Source: Brassica napus (taxonomy: Eukaryota; Streptophyta; Magnoliopsida; Brassicales; Brassicaceae). Taken from it: DNA of 64,000 nt. This document shows positions 33,991-46,995 of the stretch, one piece after another. The notes under the pieces were generated by a model, which saw only the letters and a list, made by a program, of their open reading frames with translations, was not told the origin of the DNA and did not search any database. The DNA lies in contig NC_063452.1 of assembly GCF_020379485.1 (NCBI RefSeq), positions 57,371,338-57,435,337 of the forward strand, written 5' to 3'. The first letter of the stretch is position 1; the number at the start of each line of letters is the position of its first letter. The translations under genes were made by a program, and so were the position numbers.

Positions 33991-35582
33991 CTTGTTCTTT
34001 TACTTGTCCACAAGTGAACTTTCTAGAACTCATAGGGAGAGAGGTTTTAAGGTGGGGGAGCTCATAGCCAAAAGAAACACAACTAGCACTCATCTCAACA
34101 TCTAATCCAACCTGAGCACACTCTCTTATTACGCTCTAGCTTCTCTAGGCCTATCTCAACTCCTTTTGCCCTTATACTCATCATCAAGCATCCACCCATT
34201 CAAATCAACCAACTCTCACATTCATTAAGCATAAAACATTAAGTGAATTCTTGCAAATGGTCAAATGGTCCAACTCATTTGGTTGAGTAAGGGAAGACTT
34301 TTATTCAAGTGGGTCAAGAGGTTCAAAATCTATGATCTTTTAAAGTGGTTTACTCTCAAAACAAGTAGCATTGACATTGCACATAATATATCTAAGAAAG
34401 TGACCAACTCATGCATACAATGCTCAATCTCCATTGTTCTACCCTTTTCCCAAACATACAGGTTACACAATCACTTCCCAATGTCAAACCCAACTCTCAT
34501 CTCTCACCAAAAGATCCCAAGAACACTTTGCACATAAAACTCTTTTTCTTTGAAATCTAAAAAAGGATTTTCTCAACTTCTAAACAAATCTTAGCTCTAA
34601 ACAACTTTGCTAGCCCCCTTTTCTTTCTTTTTCTCTTTTTTTTGTTTTTATATATTTTTTTTTCTTTTTTTTTTCTTTTTCTATTTTATATTTCTTTTTT
34701 TTTTCTTTTTTCGGGGGCCAAGACTTTTCATAAACTCGAGCTGGACGTTTATCTATTAATTCCAATAAGATTATCCATTTAAACACAAAGAGTCTATTTT
34801 TTTTTTCCTTCAAACTTTTCATGCTTCCAAACCATAGTCACAACACTCACCCCCACCTATAGCTAGACAATAGAGTGCCTAATCTAGCAAGAATGAAGAC
34901 CAAGCATTGTCGTTCCCGATACTCTCAACATTATGCACATGTAAGGCTTTCCGAAAAAGACCTCATTCATCAAATAATGAAAGCTCAAAAGTAGGGAAGG
35001 GTTTTGGGAATTGTGTACCACTTGAGTTTGTCAAAAAGATTGGCATAAAGGATGTGACAACTCAAGTGTGTATATCCATGACTCAGTACACAAGGGACCA
35101 TAAGCAAGAAGCATTAAGTTCGTTCAGTTCAAACAAGGTTGTAGTTGGCTTCAAAGGTTGAGTTTCAGTAATCAACAAGTTTCAGGAAGAGTTTTCAAGG
35201 CTCGAAGCATACAAGTCTTTTTTGAGAGGTGCATAAACTACTCAGGTGCAAAGTAATGTTTTTACAAGGCATTTCAAATCATTGCTCCCAATGTAAGTAA
35301 ATGCAACCTATATGCTCTAGACTCTCCTAGAAATGCAAATGATGCAAACTAAATGATTTTTTTTTCAATTTTTTTTTTCAAACCTTTTTTTTTATGCAGA
35401 TAGGTATGCAATGCATGACTCAATGAAACAACATCAAAGCAAATATGATCAAATACTTGGTACCTCCCCCAAAATTAAATGACACAGTCTCTGTGTTGTC
35501 AAGGAGAGAAAGATACTCAAAAAGAGAAAACTAATATGCAAAAACGAAATGGTATATACAAGGGAAAGTATTGGGTTACCTT

Positions 35583-38033
35583 CTATAGGGAATGAGTAGA
35601 GGGAGATGCTCCCTCCTCGTCGTCCTCAAGTGGTAACTCTTCAAGGTGCTCATCAGCAAGAGTGCCCATCTCTTCAATGTAGAAAGCTTGCCCGGACACA
35701 GTTGGTTTCTTCATTTTCTCCTTGATGTCAAAGTGGAGAACATGCCATTTACCCAAATGGAGATCAATCGTGCCCTCTTTCACCTTAATAATTGCTCCTG
35801 CTGTAGCTAAGAATGGCCTTCCAAGAATCAATGGGTCTTGAGCCTTCTCACCCATCTCAAGCACCACAAAATCTGTAGGTATCTCATACCTTCCAATCTT
35901 CACAGGTAGGTCCTCTAAGATACCCACAGGGTACTTCATTGAACGATCAGCTAACACCAGAGAGAGTCTACACTTCTTGTACTGAGTGAATCCAAGCTTC
36001 TTTGCAACAGACAAAGGCATCACGCTGACACTAGCTCCCAAATCGCAGAGACATTTCTCAAATACCATAGGTCCAAGAGCACAAGGTGGTGTGAAGCATC
36101 ATGGATCCTCTAACTTCTCTGGAACATCAAGCCTCTGGATGATGGCACTGCACTCACGGGTAAGAATCATCATGCTTTCCATTTCCTTCTTCTTTGCAGC
36201 TACAACAACTTTCAGGAACTTGTTGTATTGAGGAATCAACATGAAAGCATCGATGATGGGCATTGCAACCTGAGCTTCACTCATTTGCTTCTCAAACAAA
36301 GCCTTGTACTTCTCTAGCAGCTGCCTCTTGAATCTACTAGGGAATGGTAGTTTGGGTTCATAGAGAGGAGGAACAAAAAAATTCTCACTTGCTGGAGCAA
36401 GAACTTCACCATCTTTCACTGTTTTCTTCTCTTCCCCAACTTTTTCTTTACCTTTGGCTTCCACAATCTTCTCCAAGATTTCATCATTGATTTTCTCATC
36501 AACAATCACCACTTCATCATCTAAGTTGATGGCCACCTCCTCACCTAGTTTCTCAGCATCCCTGGTGAGGGTTGTAGGAGGTAACTGCTTACCACTCCTA
36601 AGGGTGATAGCTTTGGCCTCCTTGGGGTTTTGGTCAGATTTTCCAGGTAGAGATCTTTGCTGGCAAGTCTGGTGAGTGTTCATGGAAGCAAACTGATTCT
36701 CTAAATTCTTGACTGTAGAAGCAAGATGTGAGAACTTGTTGTTGAGCTCATTGTAGCTCCCAACAATCTTGGAATGAAGGTTCTTCAACTCATAACCAAC
36801 ATGCTTCTCACTTCTAGTCTGAGACTCCAAGATTTATTTCAGCAGGGTGTCAGTGATGCTCTCTTGAGGAGCAGAGGAACCAGATGAGGGATTTTGCTGA
36901 GGCTGATAGTTGTCTTGCTGGTTGTTTCTAGGCGGATAACCACTCTGTTGGTTGTTGGGGTAGGATTTCTGTTGGTAGTTGTTGTACTGAAAGTTGGGCT
37001 CTTTTTTGTACCAGCTACCATTGTTGTTGATGAAACACAGCTCTTCCTGACCTTCCAAACCCTCAACCTCAGGGACAACAGGTGGATCGTCCTGCTTGGA
37101 GTTACCAACAAACTTCAGCTGCTCTTAGGTGGCTTTTTCAGCAATGAGTAGGTCGATCTTGTCTTCCAAAGCTTTGATCTCTTTCCTCATCTGCTTATCA
37201 TCACCCCTACTACCTCTGTCGTGATCTGCGCTGTAGACTGCATCACTCTTCACCATGTTGTCAACCAGCTCTTCTGCATCATCCTCACTTCTTCCCAAGA
37301 AGAACCCATTGCTAGCTGTATCCAATCTGGCTCTGTACTTAGGAAGGGCACCTCTGTAGAAGGTACTGAGCAAGCTCTCCTTAGAGAAACCATGATGTGG
37401 GCATTTGGTTTGATAGCCTTTGAATCTCTCCCAGGCTTCACTGAATCCTTCCAAGTTCTTCTGTTGGAAACTGGAGATCTCATTTCTCAGCTTAGCAGTT
37501 CTTGAGGATGAGAAGAATTTCTCCAAGAATGCTCTCTTGCACTCATCCCAAGTAGTGATAGAGTCGCTGGGTAGAGACTTCTCCCACTGACGTGCCTTAT
37601 CCCCCAAAGAGAAAGGGAATAACTTGAGCTTTAAGGCATCTTCAGACACACCATTGGTTTTTGACAACCCACAGTAGCTGTCGAACTTGTCCAAGTGATC
37701 GAATGGGTCCTCTAAAGCCAAGCCATGATATTTGTTGTTCTCGATCACGTTGAGGAGTCCTGACTTGACCTCAAAGTTTTTGGCTGCCACAGCCGGTGCT
37801 CGGATTCCCAGTCTATGACCATGAATGTTGGGCCGGTCATAAGCACCAATGGGTCGAGCTGCCCGCAGTTGGTGTTCTGCCCCTTGCGGTGGATCTGCCA
37901 TATCAATATCCAATCTCCGCAAGTGGGCTTGTTGTTCTTCTTCTCTTCTAGCTCTAGCACACTCCCTCTCGAAAGCTCTGATGTCTGCTACTATTGGAAC
38001 TAGATTTGATGGACCCCTGCTCCTCAAGTTCAT
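35583..38033 (-). pseudogene. Gag-protease polyprotein with three in-frame stop codons
   Basis: A single frame of about 817 codons runs from MNLRSRGPSN (38033) to the stop at 35583, interrupted only by stops at 37125-37127, 36834-36836 and 36099-36101. The Gag domain includes FDHLDKFDSYCGLSKTNGV, FPFSLGDKARQWEKSL and FLEKFFSSSRTAKLRNEISS, as in the retrotransposon gag family, then a Gln/Asn-rich basic stretch. The aspartic protease has [19 protein letters not shown], where the usual D(S/T)GA reads DLGA, and [10 protein letters not shown] near the end. Absence of indels and presence of stops suggests recent decay. The stop types (TAA, TAA, TGA) fit C-to-T changes. Confidence 0.8.
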
Positions 38034-38146
38034 ACACCTAAAAGTGAAAGGTAGGTGAAGAAGAAGAATTAGTAACAAAAGAAAATAAAAATGATTTAGT
38101 CTCAAGTAAGTGACTAAATCTCAATGTTCAAATCTACTCAGAATTT

Positions 38147-38159
38147 GGCAACGGCGCCA
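38147..38159 (-). other. Primer binding site, tRNA-Asp type
   Basis: The minus strand reads TGGCGCCGTTGCC three bases inside the 5' LTR. This is complementary to the 3' end of plant tRNA-Asp (as I recall it), with a 13-base match. Confidence 0.75.
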
Positions 38160-38162
38160 ATT

Positions 38163-39619
38163 TGATGTTTGGAGTTTTCAAGATCCTAAGACAAATGTTG
38201 TAGTATAGTGATTGTCGAACCAGTTCTGAGGGATATCAAAGCACTGAGAATGCAAGTACTCACTTAATCTAAGTGCAACCAATGATTTAAATGGTTTTAA
38301 ACTACTACTAATACTAGAAAGCAATTACAGAATTATACTTTCTTGACTAAGGAAAAATAGAACTCATGGGCATAGGGATTAGACCTTGGGTGATCAAGTT
38401 TCGAACTAAAGATGACAAATGATCAATCAAACTATCGACCTTAAGCCTAGACACAATTCTAAGCAATCTCTATGTCTAGATAAATGCTCATTTGCTAACA
38501 TATCTCAAACATCAAATGTCCTTGGTTGAATAATATGAAAGCAATCATTACTAACAAGTCTTTAGCTATTTTAGCACCTTTAACAACAAATGTCTTTGGC
38601 AAAGTATACTAAAAGCCTAGGAGAGTTGTCTTAGGCATTTCATCAAACACCTTTTGGGTGGGAAATGCCTATCGATCAACTTTTGAGTGGCCAACTCAGA
38701 AGATGCATTATGAATCCTCTACTAGCAAGGAACAAGAATGATCTACACTAAAACATCCTAGAACTAACCTAATCACCCTTAATCTCCCTAACCCATGAAT
38801 TCAAAAGGTGATTACTCACTAATCTCCATGATTCCTCTTAAGCTCATATTGGATTTCAGATTAATCATGTAGAGAAATAGATAAGAAATCAACAAGAACA
38901 CAAAATGAAAGCAATGAAATCTGAATCAAAAGAAGTTTTACTAATTGTTCTCTCAGAAAAGAGATTTTTTCTCCAATCGCTTACAAAAGTACTTAACTTA
39001 GGTTTTGGCAATGTAAAACTACAAAACAAATGACCAAAAGGCCCCTGAAATAACATAAAAATTGCCCAAACAAAACACGCGGAGCGACCTAGCATAGTCG
39101 CTCCAGGAGGTCGCTCCCGACGCGTTTCTTCGTGTCTCGCCCCGTCAAAATGCGAGTGACTTGAGCTGGTCGCTCTGGCTGGTCGCTCTGGCTGGAGCGA
39201 CTTGAGATAGTCGCTCTGGGCTGGTCGCTCTGGCTGGAAGCGACCTTGGTAGGTCGCTCTGAAAGGTCGCTCCAGGATGCTCGAACAGGGTGGATATGTC
39301 TCTAGTAAATTGGTCTTAACTCCTTCATTACATCTTCAAATGACTTGAAACCACTTCCATTAGAAAGCTAACTCAATTTTCTGTGTCTCTACAAAATCCT
39401 AGCAACAGAAGATTTCTCTAAAGGCTCCATCCATGCTCATCTTTCACCCCATTTTGGATCACAATGCTCCCAAACATCTCAAATCACTCCATGGCACACT
39501 CCAACACCTAATAAGGACAATGAATGCAAAATGCAACCTAGACATGGCTAAATAATAATCTATATGATGAAAATGCACATGAATAAATGGATAAAACAAT
39601 GTAAATATGCAAGATATCA
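38163..39619 (-). repeat. 5' LTR of the gypsy element
   Basis: 1,457 bp, TG...CA on the minus strand. It contains a GC-rich block (39080-39275) of inverted AGCGACC / GGTCGCT units. Differences from the other LTR are scattered substitutions and a few short indels. Confidence 0.9.
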
Positions 39620-39624
39620 GTATC

Positions 39625-42600
39625 CCAAATCCCTATCGTAAGAAACTCCATCACAATCATAGAATCGACCTCTACCTCCAGCCTTCCCACCCATTTCTCC
39701 CAAGCAACCACTAAACCATAGTATACACCCCATAAATCCGCTAATGGTGTCGTACAACTACCTATATTAATCGCAAAACCACCACACCACTCGACTTCTC
39801 CGTATCGCAGTGCTCCCCCTGCAGCCGCCGGCCCCGGGTTCCCATGTGATGCTCCGTCCGTGTTCAGTTTCATCCACCCCACACAAGGTAGCTTCCATCC
39901 CACCATTATCTCAACCATATGTCTCTCCTTTATTTGAGCATTCTCTGCTCTATTCGCTGCTATAACTCCCTTAACCAAGTCACGTAAGAACTTGACTCTA
40001 TCTCTCCACAGTCGGGTATCACCAAATACATTTCCACATCTCCACTTCCATCCCCACCACAGAGTCAAAGAGAATATAGTAGCCCACGGAATACCACCAC
40101 CTGCATTGTTGTCACATAGGTTCTTATATAACCATTCCAGTAACTACATTCTGAAGAAAGCATCCCTTCTCGTTCTCTGAACAAATCTCTCTCATATACC
40201 TTTTATCGCAGGACAATCACGTAACGCATGTATTATAGTCTCAATTCCTCCTCTGCAGACCTGGCATAAGTCAGTCCCACTCAGGTGCCTTCTATGTCTC
40301 TCTGCATTCGTCATGATTGCTTGGTTTGCCACTAGCCAGAGGAACATTCGAACTCTCTCAGGTGCTACAACGCGCCACATAGATCGAAAGAAACTCACCA
40401 TCTGCGGTCTTGGATTCTCATCTCTTGTAAGCAAGGCGTATGCAGACTTCACCGTAAACTGCCTATTCGGAGTCTGCCCCCATGCCAAACGGTCCTTTGC
40501 TCCAGTAACAGTATCCACTACTACTACCATAAGCTCTAGTCTTCTCTCAGCTGTTACCAACATGGTAATTCTATCAAAATCCCAACCTCCACCTTTCCCC
40601 CACATATCTCTAACTGTTATATCTTCATATCCTTCTGGAAGCCCTGCAATCACTTCAGTCATGAGTGGTTGGCCTGCTATCCAACTATCCGTCCAGAACC
40701 TGATATTTCTCCCATTACCAGTGACCCAGCTATGGCCCACAAGAACCATTTCTCTTATCCCCATTACCACACTTTTCCATGTTGACGAGCTAGAGCTACT
40801 CCCTACCATCCAATTTGTGTCATGTATGTCCCCCACACCGTACTTACTTCGTAAAACTTTGGCCCATAAGCTTTTAGTATCGTGTAACAGACGCCATCCC
40901 ACTTTAGCTAATAAGGCTTTGTTCATATCTCTCCACACCCTGATCCCCAAACCTCCGGCCGCCTTCGGTTTGCATATTTTATCCCAAGAGATTAAGTGTT
41001 GTCCACTTCCCCACACAAAGCTCCTCGCTAGGCTATCAAGCTTCTCCAGTATACCCACTGGCATGCTAATCGTACTCATCGTATGCACCGGGATTGATGA
41101 CAGAACCGACTTTGTCAATGTTACCCTTCCTGCAAGGCTTAATGTTTGTTTCTTCCATTCTGCTAGTCGTGAAGCTACTTTCTCCAGTACCTCCCCAAAA
41201 GTATATTTATTAATTCTTTTTTGTAGTATCGGCATCCCCAAGTATTTTCCCAGCTCCTTTGTTGATGCAATACCACTTTCTCTGCTTATTCTCTCTTCTC
41301 TTCCTCTAAAGACATTATTAGAAAAGAAAATCTTCGATTTTTGGAGGCTTACTTTCTGACCAGAGGATTTACAAAACTTCTCCAACACTTTCCTGATCAC
41401 TCGAATCTGCGTCACCGATGCCTTTGCAAATAGGATTAGATCATCTGTGAAGCAAATGTGAGATAGTTGTGGACCACCTCTCGACAATCTTATCGGTTTC
41501 CATCTTTTATTCTCCACTGCTTTCTCAATCAGTTGACATAATCTCTCCATGCATAAGACAAACAGGTACGGGGAGAGTGGATCACCTTGTCGCAGTCCTC
41601 TTGATGGCTTAAACGGCTCAAATTTTTCCCCATTCCACAAAATACACATTGATGGACCAGACACACATTCCATAATCCTCTTGACCCAATTCTCAGACAA
41701 ACCAGCAGCCCTTAGTGCATCTTCTAGAAAATCCCAACGCAGCCTATCATATGCTTTCTCCAAATCTAGTTTCAGCAGCATCCAACCCTTGCGGCCTTGC
41801 TTCTTTTTCATCGAATGAACAGCTTCCTGAACCACAACAATGTTATCCGCACTCAATCTACCCGGGATGAAACTAGACTGAGCAGGACCAATCAGTTTAG
41901 GCATAATACTCTTCAGTCTCCCTACCATGGCCTTCGTGATAGTTTTAAACAACACGTTGCAGAGACTTATCGGTCGAAACTGAGTAATATACTCAGGTTT
42001 CGTCACTTTCGGAATTAGCACCACGAGTGCATCATTAGTATTCTCCGGCAACTTCCCCGTCCCAAAGAAAAGAAGGACAAACCTGATCACAGATGCACCA
42101 ACTGTCTCCCAGCACCTCTGATAGAAAACTGGTTGAAACCCATCCGGACCTGGTGCCTTGAAGCTGCTTATAGCTCTCACCGCTTTCTCTACTTCCTCCG
42201 CAGAAAACGTTTTGTCAAGATCTATTTTCTCTTGTCTTGTAAGCCCCATAAATCTCCTCTCCATTAGCATTTGTATGTCTGTATCCACGTCTTCCAGAGA
42301 ATATAGTTTTCTGAAATAATCCACCGCTAGCTTCTCAAGTTCTTTTGCATCTGATACCCACTGAGTTTCATCTTTCTTTAGCATCTCCACTCGATTTCGC
42401 TTTCTACTAATGATTGTCGACATATGAAAGAACTTGGTATTTCTATCTCCATGCACACACCACTTCTCTCGCGACTTTTGGAGCCAGAGCACTTCTTCTT
42501 GCTCGAGGACGATCTCAAGTTCTTTTAATAGCTCTCCCTCCTTTACCAAGATCTCATCAGAGAGGTCTTGCTCAATTTTGTCCTGTATCTCTGTAATCTC

Positions 42601-43100
42601 CATCAACAAGTCCTCTTTTCTTCTTTGGACATTTCCGAAAACTTCTCTGTTCCACTTTCGGAGTGTCACTTCCAACCTCTGCAAAGCCTCGTTTGTATCA
42701 ATATCACGATCCCATGAAGCTGCTAGCAAGTCTTGAAACTCATTGTGTTGTAGCCATGCCGCCTCAAAACGAAATGGACGTCGACGTGCATCACCCTTAA
42801 CCTCCGGTGTGAGCTGTAGATACAAAGGAGCGTGGTCTGATGCTAAGAAAGGTAAATGCCTCACACTTGTCTCATGCCATCTGAGTCTAGACTGGGCACA
42901 ACATAATTTTTATCCAGCCTCTTCGCTACAAATGTGCTTTCAGTTTTCCCTCTTTTCCATGTGAATTGATTGCCATGAAATCTCATATCAATCAGTGACA
43001 CATCATTTATCCAATCACCAAACTTTAAAGAATCCTGAGACAATCTCCCATTCCCGCCACTCCTTTCATCTATCCTCACTATTGTATTAAAGAAGTACAT
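39625..43100 (-). pseudogene. LINE ORF2: endonuclease end, reverse transcriptase, RNase H (broken)
   Basis: The longest open stretch is 42864-40192 (890 codons). It includes RT motifs FRPISLCNVLFKTITKAMVG, KLDLEKAYDRLRWDFL, GLRQGDPLSPYLFVL and FTDDLILFAKAS; the catalytic pair DD is kept although the usual FADD reads FTDD. A zinc-finger-like CQVCRGGIETIIHAL lies at the end. Upstream, 43100-42861 encodes the endonuclease end (LIDMRFHGNQFTWKRG) in another frame, so a shift lies near 42870. Downstream, 40068-39625 encodes RNase H (MKLNTDGASHGNPGPAAAGG) after stops near 40150. The RNase H tail HVYRETNRLADGLA is on the far side of the gypsy element at 32306-32518. Confidence 0.85.
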
Positions 43101-43139
43101 ATTCTTTGATATCGAAAAATCCCATTTGGTGCGTTCAAA

Positions 43140-43703
43140 GAGAATATAAGAAAAGCTAAGAATATATTTTTTTTTTTAAAAGCTAAGAATATTTACAAAG
43201 ATAAAACTAAGGCAAAAGCAACTTTCTCCGACAGATTTCTCACACGGTTTGTAATGATGCTTCTCGCTACTCAGGGAAAGCATGATCAAAGCTATTAACC
43301 AACACTCAAATTACAGTCGAGTTATGTACGTATGTATTAATACTTTATTGTTAGAAAAAATCATGGGAATACTTGTCGTCGTAACTTGTAACTTGCAAGT
43401 TTAATGTTAAAATCTGTTACAATAACATTTTACCAATGGAAAAACTAAAAACAATTACAAAAAATATAATAGAATATTCGAGGGGAGGAATATATCATAA
43501 GAATTTTAGGAGATTTGTGAATTGTACTTGCCCATGGAATCTTTGCCGACTTGATGTTCTTTTGACTTCCTTACTTATGTTTAGTCCTCTATTAAAAAAA
43601 AAAGAAAAAAAAGACTTTCACACTGTCATCGATTAGAAAAAATGATCCTTGACTACGTGAAATATTGATAATCATATGATTAACCATGCAAACTAAACGA
43701 TTG
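43140..43703. other. AT-rich spacer
   Basis: No ORF of note and no recognised element. It separates the LINE from the long-TIR element. Confidence 0.4.
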
Positions 43704-44370
43704 TATACCTAACTACGCGAAGTATATGTTATGCATGACAATATCCTTCAACTTAATGATGTTATGTAGTTAACATCACGAGTTTAATTTCGTTTATCAA
43801 AAAACTAATATAGATGTTAAAAACCGTTTAAATATCTCGTTTCATCAATTTAAATATGACTGAGCCGACCGTAATTTAACTAAATGATATTTTAACCCAC
43901 GTTTTAAAAGCATAATTTTTTTTTAGCAAAATCATTATGTTTTAACATTTTTGATAAGTAGTGTTTTAACATTTTTATTTTAGTGTATTTGAAAAATATA
44001 TAATTATATTATTTTTATTTATATTAAATATAAAGTTATATAAGAAATTATGCAATTTTTTTAATTATTTTAATCTGTTTTTAATAAAATTTTAATAAAC
44101 TTTTTGTAATTCGTTTGATTAATTATGTGATATATACTTATTTGATACATTTTTAAATGAATGCAATTTTTATGAAAATATAAATAAAGTAATTAATTAA
44201 TTTAATTAGTTTTATATTAAACAAATAAAATGTTAAAATCACTAAATTAACATGAAATAAGTTTTATAATAAAAAATTGAATGAAATTAAACTCGTGATG
44301 TTAAATACATAACATCATTAAGTTGATGGATGTTGCGATGCATAATATATACTTTGTGTAGCTAGATATA
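43704..44370. mobile_element. Non-autonomous DNA element with about 92-bp inverted termini
   Basis: 43704-43795 pairs with the reverse complement of about 44280-44370. Shared blocks include AAGTATAT, CATCAACTTAATGATGTTATG and AACATCACGAGTTTAATTTC (with a few mismatches). The core is AT-rich and non-coding. I could not define a clean target duplication because a solo LTR starts exactly at the right end. The long TIRs suggest a MULE. Confidence 0.7.
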
Positions 44371-45834
44371 TGATATATTGTGTATTTACATGATTTTAAG
44401 CTTCATTTTAGTTCTCATATTGATCATTTGGATGCATTTGGAGTACAATTAGGTTGCATTGCATTACATGTGTCTAAATCAGGTGTTGGAGACCCTTGTT
44501 GTTGACTTTGATGAGAATTGAGACGTTCTGAGACCAAAAAAGAGATGTTTGGAGCATAGATAAGTTTCTGGTGCTAGGTGTCATAGAGACGAGAGTGTAG
44601 CGACATGGCTCGGTCGCTATAGCACTTGCCGAGCCTTTGTAGCGACGTCCGTAGCGACCCCGTCTGGTCGCTACGAAGAAGGAGCTGTGATATCTTGAAA
44701 TAACTAAGTGTTTGTAGCGACATGAACGTAGCGACCACCCCTGGTCGCTATGGAAGACCAAGACTGAAGCATTCATAGCGACGAATACATAACAACATCA
44801 TCTGGTCTCTACGGAGTGATGCGAGCGATCGTAGCGACCTCTGTAGCGACATGGCAAAGTCGCTACAAACCCTAAGAGCTGAGTAGTTCATAGCGACCAG
44901 CCTGTAGCGGGAAGACCAAGTCGCTACAGGCGAAAAGACTGCTTTTTTATTGGGTTGACCCAGGTTTGTTGGGTTAACCCAACTCGTTTTTATACTTCTA
45001 TAAATACTTTTTAGACCCAATATTTGGACTTATCTTGTTTTCTATCTAATCAAAAACCATTTTGGAGTGAAAGATTCAATCTTGATCTATATACTTTTAT
45101 GTTTGCTTGATTGCTTTGATCATTAATCATGTTTAGACTTAAATCAACTAATGATTTAATGTCTACCATGATAATGAGTGAGTAGTCATCTTTGGATTCA
45201 TGGGTTAGGATGATTAGGATGAATAAGTGATGATCTAGAATGTTTAGAGTAGATTAATATGTTTCATTGCTTGATTGAGTGATCTTAATGCTAATCTAGA
45301 GTTGACCATTTTAGATTAGAAATATAGATATTTCGTTTCCCGAAAGGTGTTCGATGAAATGTCTGAGCTAACTCAACATGCTCTTAACTTTTCCTACCAA
45401 ATACATTTGATGTTAGGGGATTTTAGATAGTTGAATGATCTGTTCCTAATGATTGTTTGATTGCCACAAACCAAAGACATTTGATGTTTGATCAAGAAGA
45501 GTAAAATGAGCATTTGTCTTGACAAAAAATTTGTTTAGGATTGTTATCTAGACTTAGTGAAATGTGTTGATTGAAACCTTGCCATTTTAGATTGAATCTT
45601 AGTCATTTGAAATCAAATTCGTATACTCATAATTTCACCTTTATTCATTTGTTTGAAAGTTTGCTAGTTAATTATGTTAGAGTTTTGTTAGTTTAATCAA
45701 ATCACTTCATCACATTGAATGCACTTAACTTAAGTATGGACATGTATTCTCATTGAATTGAAACATTTAAAAATAGATTGATATCTAAAATACTATATTG
45801 ATTTGAACTTTAAACCCTTAAAAAATCCATATCA
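44371..45834 (+). repeat. Solo LTR of a gypsy element
   Basis: TGATATATTG...CATATCA, 1,464 bp, with ATATA on both sides (44366-44370 and 45835-45839). Its sections follow the same order as the LTRs at 32549 and 38163, but in the opposite orientation and much diverged. It too has the AGCGAC/GTCGCT block (44590-44930) and GATGAAATG(T/C)CTGAG-type blocks. There is no internal region, which fits LTR-LTR recombination. Confidence 0.8.
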
Positions 45835-45839
45835 ATATA

Positions 45840-46340
45840 CATTAATTTACCTTGCTGGTTAGCCATGTGGCGGCCAATAGTTATGTAGTAAACAATTATT
45901 TTGTTCTATTGATTATTATGCATGCATATAAATTACTAGTTATATGATATAATATAACATATGTTTTATTTTCTAGTTTTATTTTCTAGTTAATATGTGA
46001 AAGATGAGCTGGAATAACGAACTATTCATCTCCAAATAGTTAAAATCGATAATTATTTGCCCTAAACACTTAAAATGGAGATTCTAAAGAAGAAAACCTG
46101 TTTTCACACTTATGAGATTACACTTATGAGAATGATATATTTTCTGTTTATACCCACTAGTCTTTCGTTATTGGATAATTATGTAGATAAATACATAAGA
46201 ATTATAGCATTTTTCGAAAAGGACAACAATAGTCTGAGTTCCACTTTGTAAAATAAGAAGTGATGTAACAACACGAATTGTTTGGTATCAAATCAACTGA
46301 AACTCAACTTACAGTCATTTAACTATTCATAATACCACGA
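45840..46340. other. AT-rich intergenic DNA
   Basis: No ORF, repeat or structured motif that I can support. Confidence 0.4.
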
Positions 46341-46365
46341 CTGGCAATAATGTTGATTATTCTTT

Positions 46366-46492
46366 TTGGATATAGCCCCGGCCCAGTCTATAATATTGCC
46401 TAAAGCAAAAACCAAATTTGGCGCCCCAAAAGATTCGAACCTATCAATTTTAAACCAGGTAAGAGGTGCACAACCACTAGGGTACGTGAAAG
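46366..46492 (-). mobile_element. Possible tRNA-derived SINE
   Basis: The minus strand has an A-box-like ACCCTAGTGGTTG and, 30 bases on, a perfect B-box AGGTTCGAATC, then GC-rich DNA ending at an A-run (plus-strand CTTTTTGG near 46369). Spacing and order fit a tRNA-derived SINE. I found no clear target duplication. Confidence 0.5.
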
Positions 46493-46995
46493 TTTTGGTC
46501 ATTGTGATGCCCATAAATATATAATTCAGTTTGGCACCTAAAGCTGGAGTGCCATAAATATATAATTCAGTTTTGCTTCTCCAGCTTTAGGTCAGGCCGG
46601 CACTGTATATAGCTCTTGATGTTTTCATGTAAGCATAATTTGTTTTTATTTACGGTAATATTTAATATGAAAATTTTCCACGTGAATTTTGTAGTTTATT
46701 TGTGTAATGTTATTCTTTTCACACATTGATTATGATATTGTATTCAATCGTGAATTTGTTTCAGGCTTTTTAAGTCTTGGTCATAACTCATCATATTCTA
46801 ATATATATGTATATTGTTTTGCTACCATACAAAATAGGTTATTTTACTTGTCATATGACCCCTTCTTATAATAAAAAGGTTTGTTTCACCTAACTAAACT
46901 AACGAGTTTAAGATACATCGGATCACTTGGTTTTATAACTATATGGACGTAAATAAATTTGTATTATTTTTATATCTCTCGTGTCTGTATTCATA

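Larger units (their letters stand above)
32549..39619 (-). mobile_element. Ty3/gypsy LTR retrotransposon with gag-protease only
   Basis: Two LTRs (5' LTR 38163-39619, 3' LTR 32549-33979), each TG...CA on the minus strand. A 5-bp target duplication GTATC lies at 32544-32548 and 39620-39624. A tRNA-Asp-type primer site and a purine tract lie inside the LTRs. The internal region encodes Gag and an aspartic protease. The 1.6 kb between the protease and the 3' LTR has no reverse transcriptase, RNase H or integrase, so replication would depend on a partner element. The LTR style and tRNA-Asp primer suggest the Athila/Tat side of gypsy. Confidence 0.9.
32245..43139 (-). mobile_element. 5'-truncated non-LTR retrotransposon (LINE), split by an LTR element
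   Basis: The minus strand encodes the end of an endonuclease domain, reverse transcriptase, a zinc-binding region and RNase H. The 3' end lies at a short A-run (plus-strand CTTTTTTT near 32246). Flanking similarity, AGAATACGAGAAG on the left and AGAATATAAGAAAAG on the right, may be a decayed target duplication. A gypsy element (32549-39619) interrupts the RNase H region, so the LINE was there first. LINE sequence alone is about 3.8 kb. Confidence 0.82.

Noticed and set aside
34600..34830. Long pyrimidine-rich tract as a second purine tract or origin
   Set aside because: It is over 600 bases from the LTR edge; the G-rich tract at 33980-33990 is correctly placed instead.
40313..41359. A 348-codon plus-strand ORF
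   Set aside because: It is the antisense shadow of the LINE reverse transcriptase.
44474..45020. ORFs of 90-100 codons on the minus strand
   Set aside because: They fall in the AGCGAC/GTCGCT block of a solo LTR and match no protein.
46323..46514. 63-codon minus-strand ORF starting MGITMTKTF
   Set aside because: It overlaps the SINE-like A-box and B-box region and has no recognisable domain.
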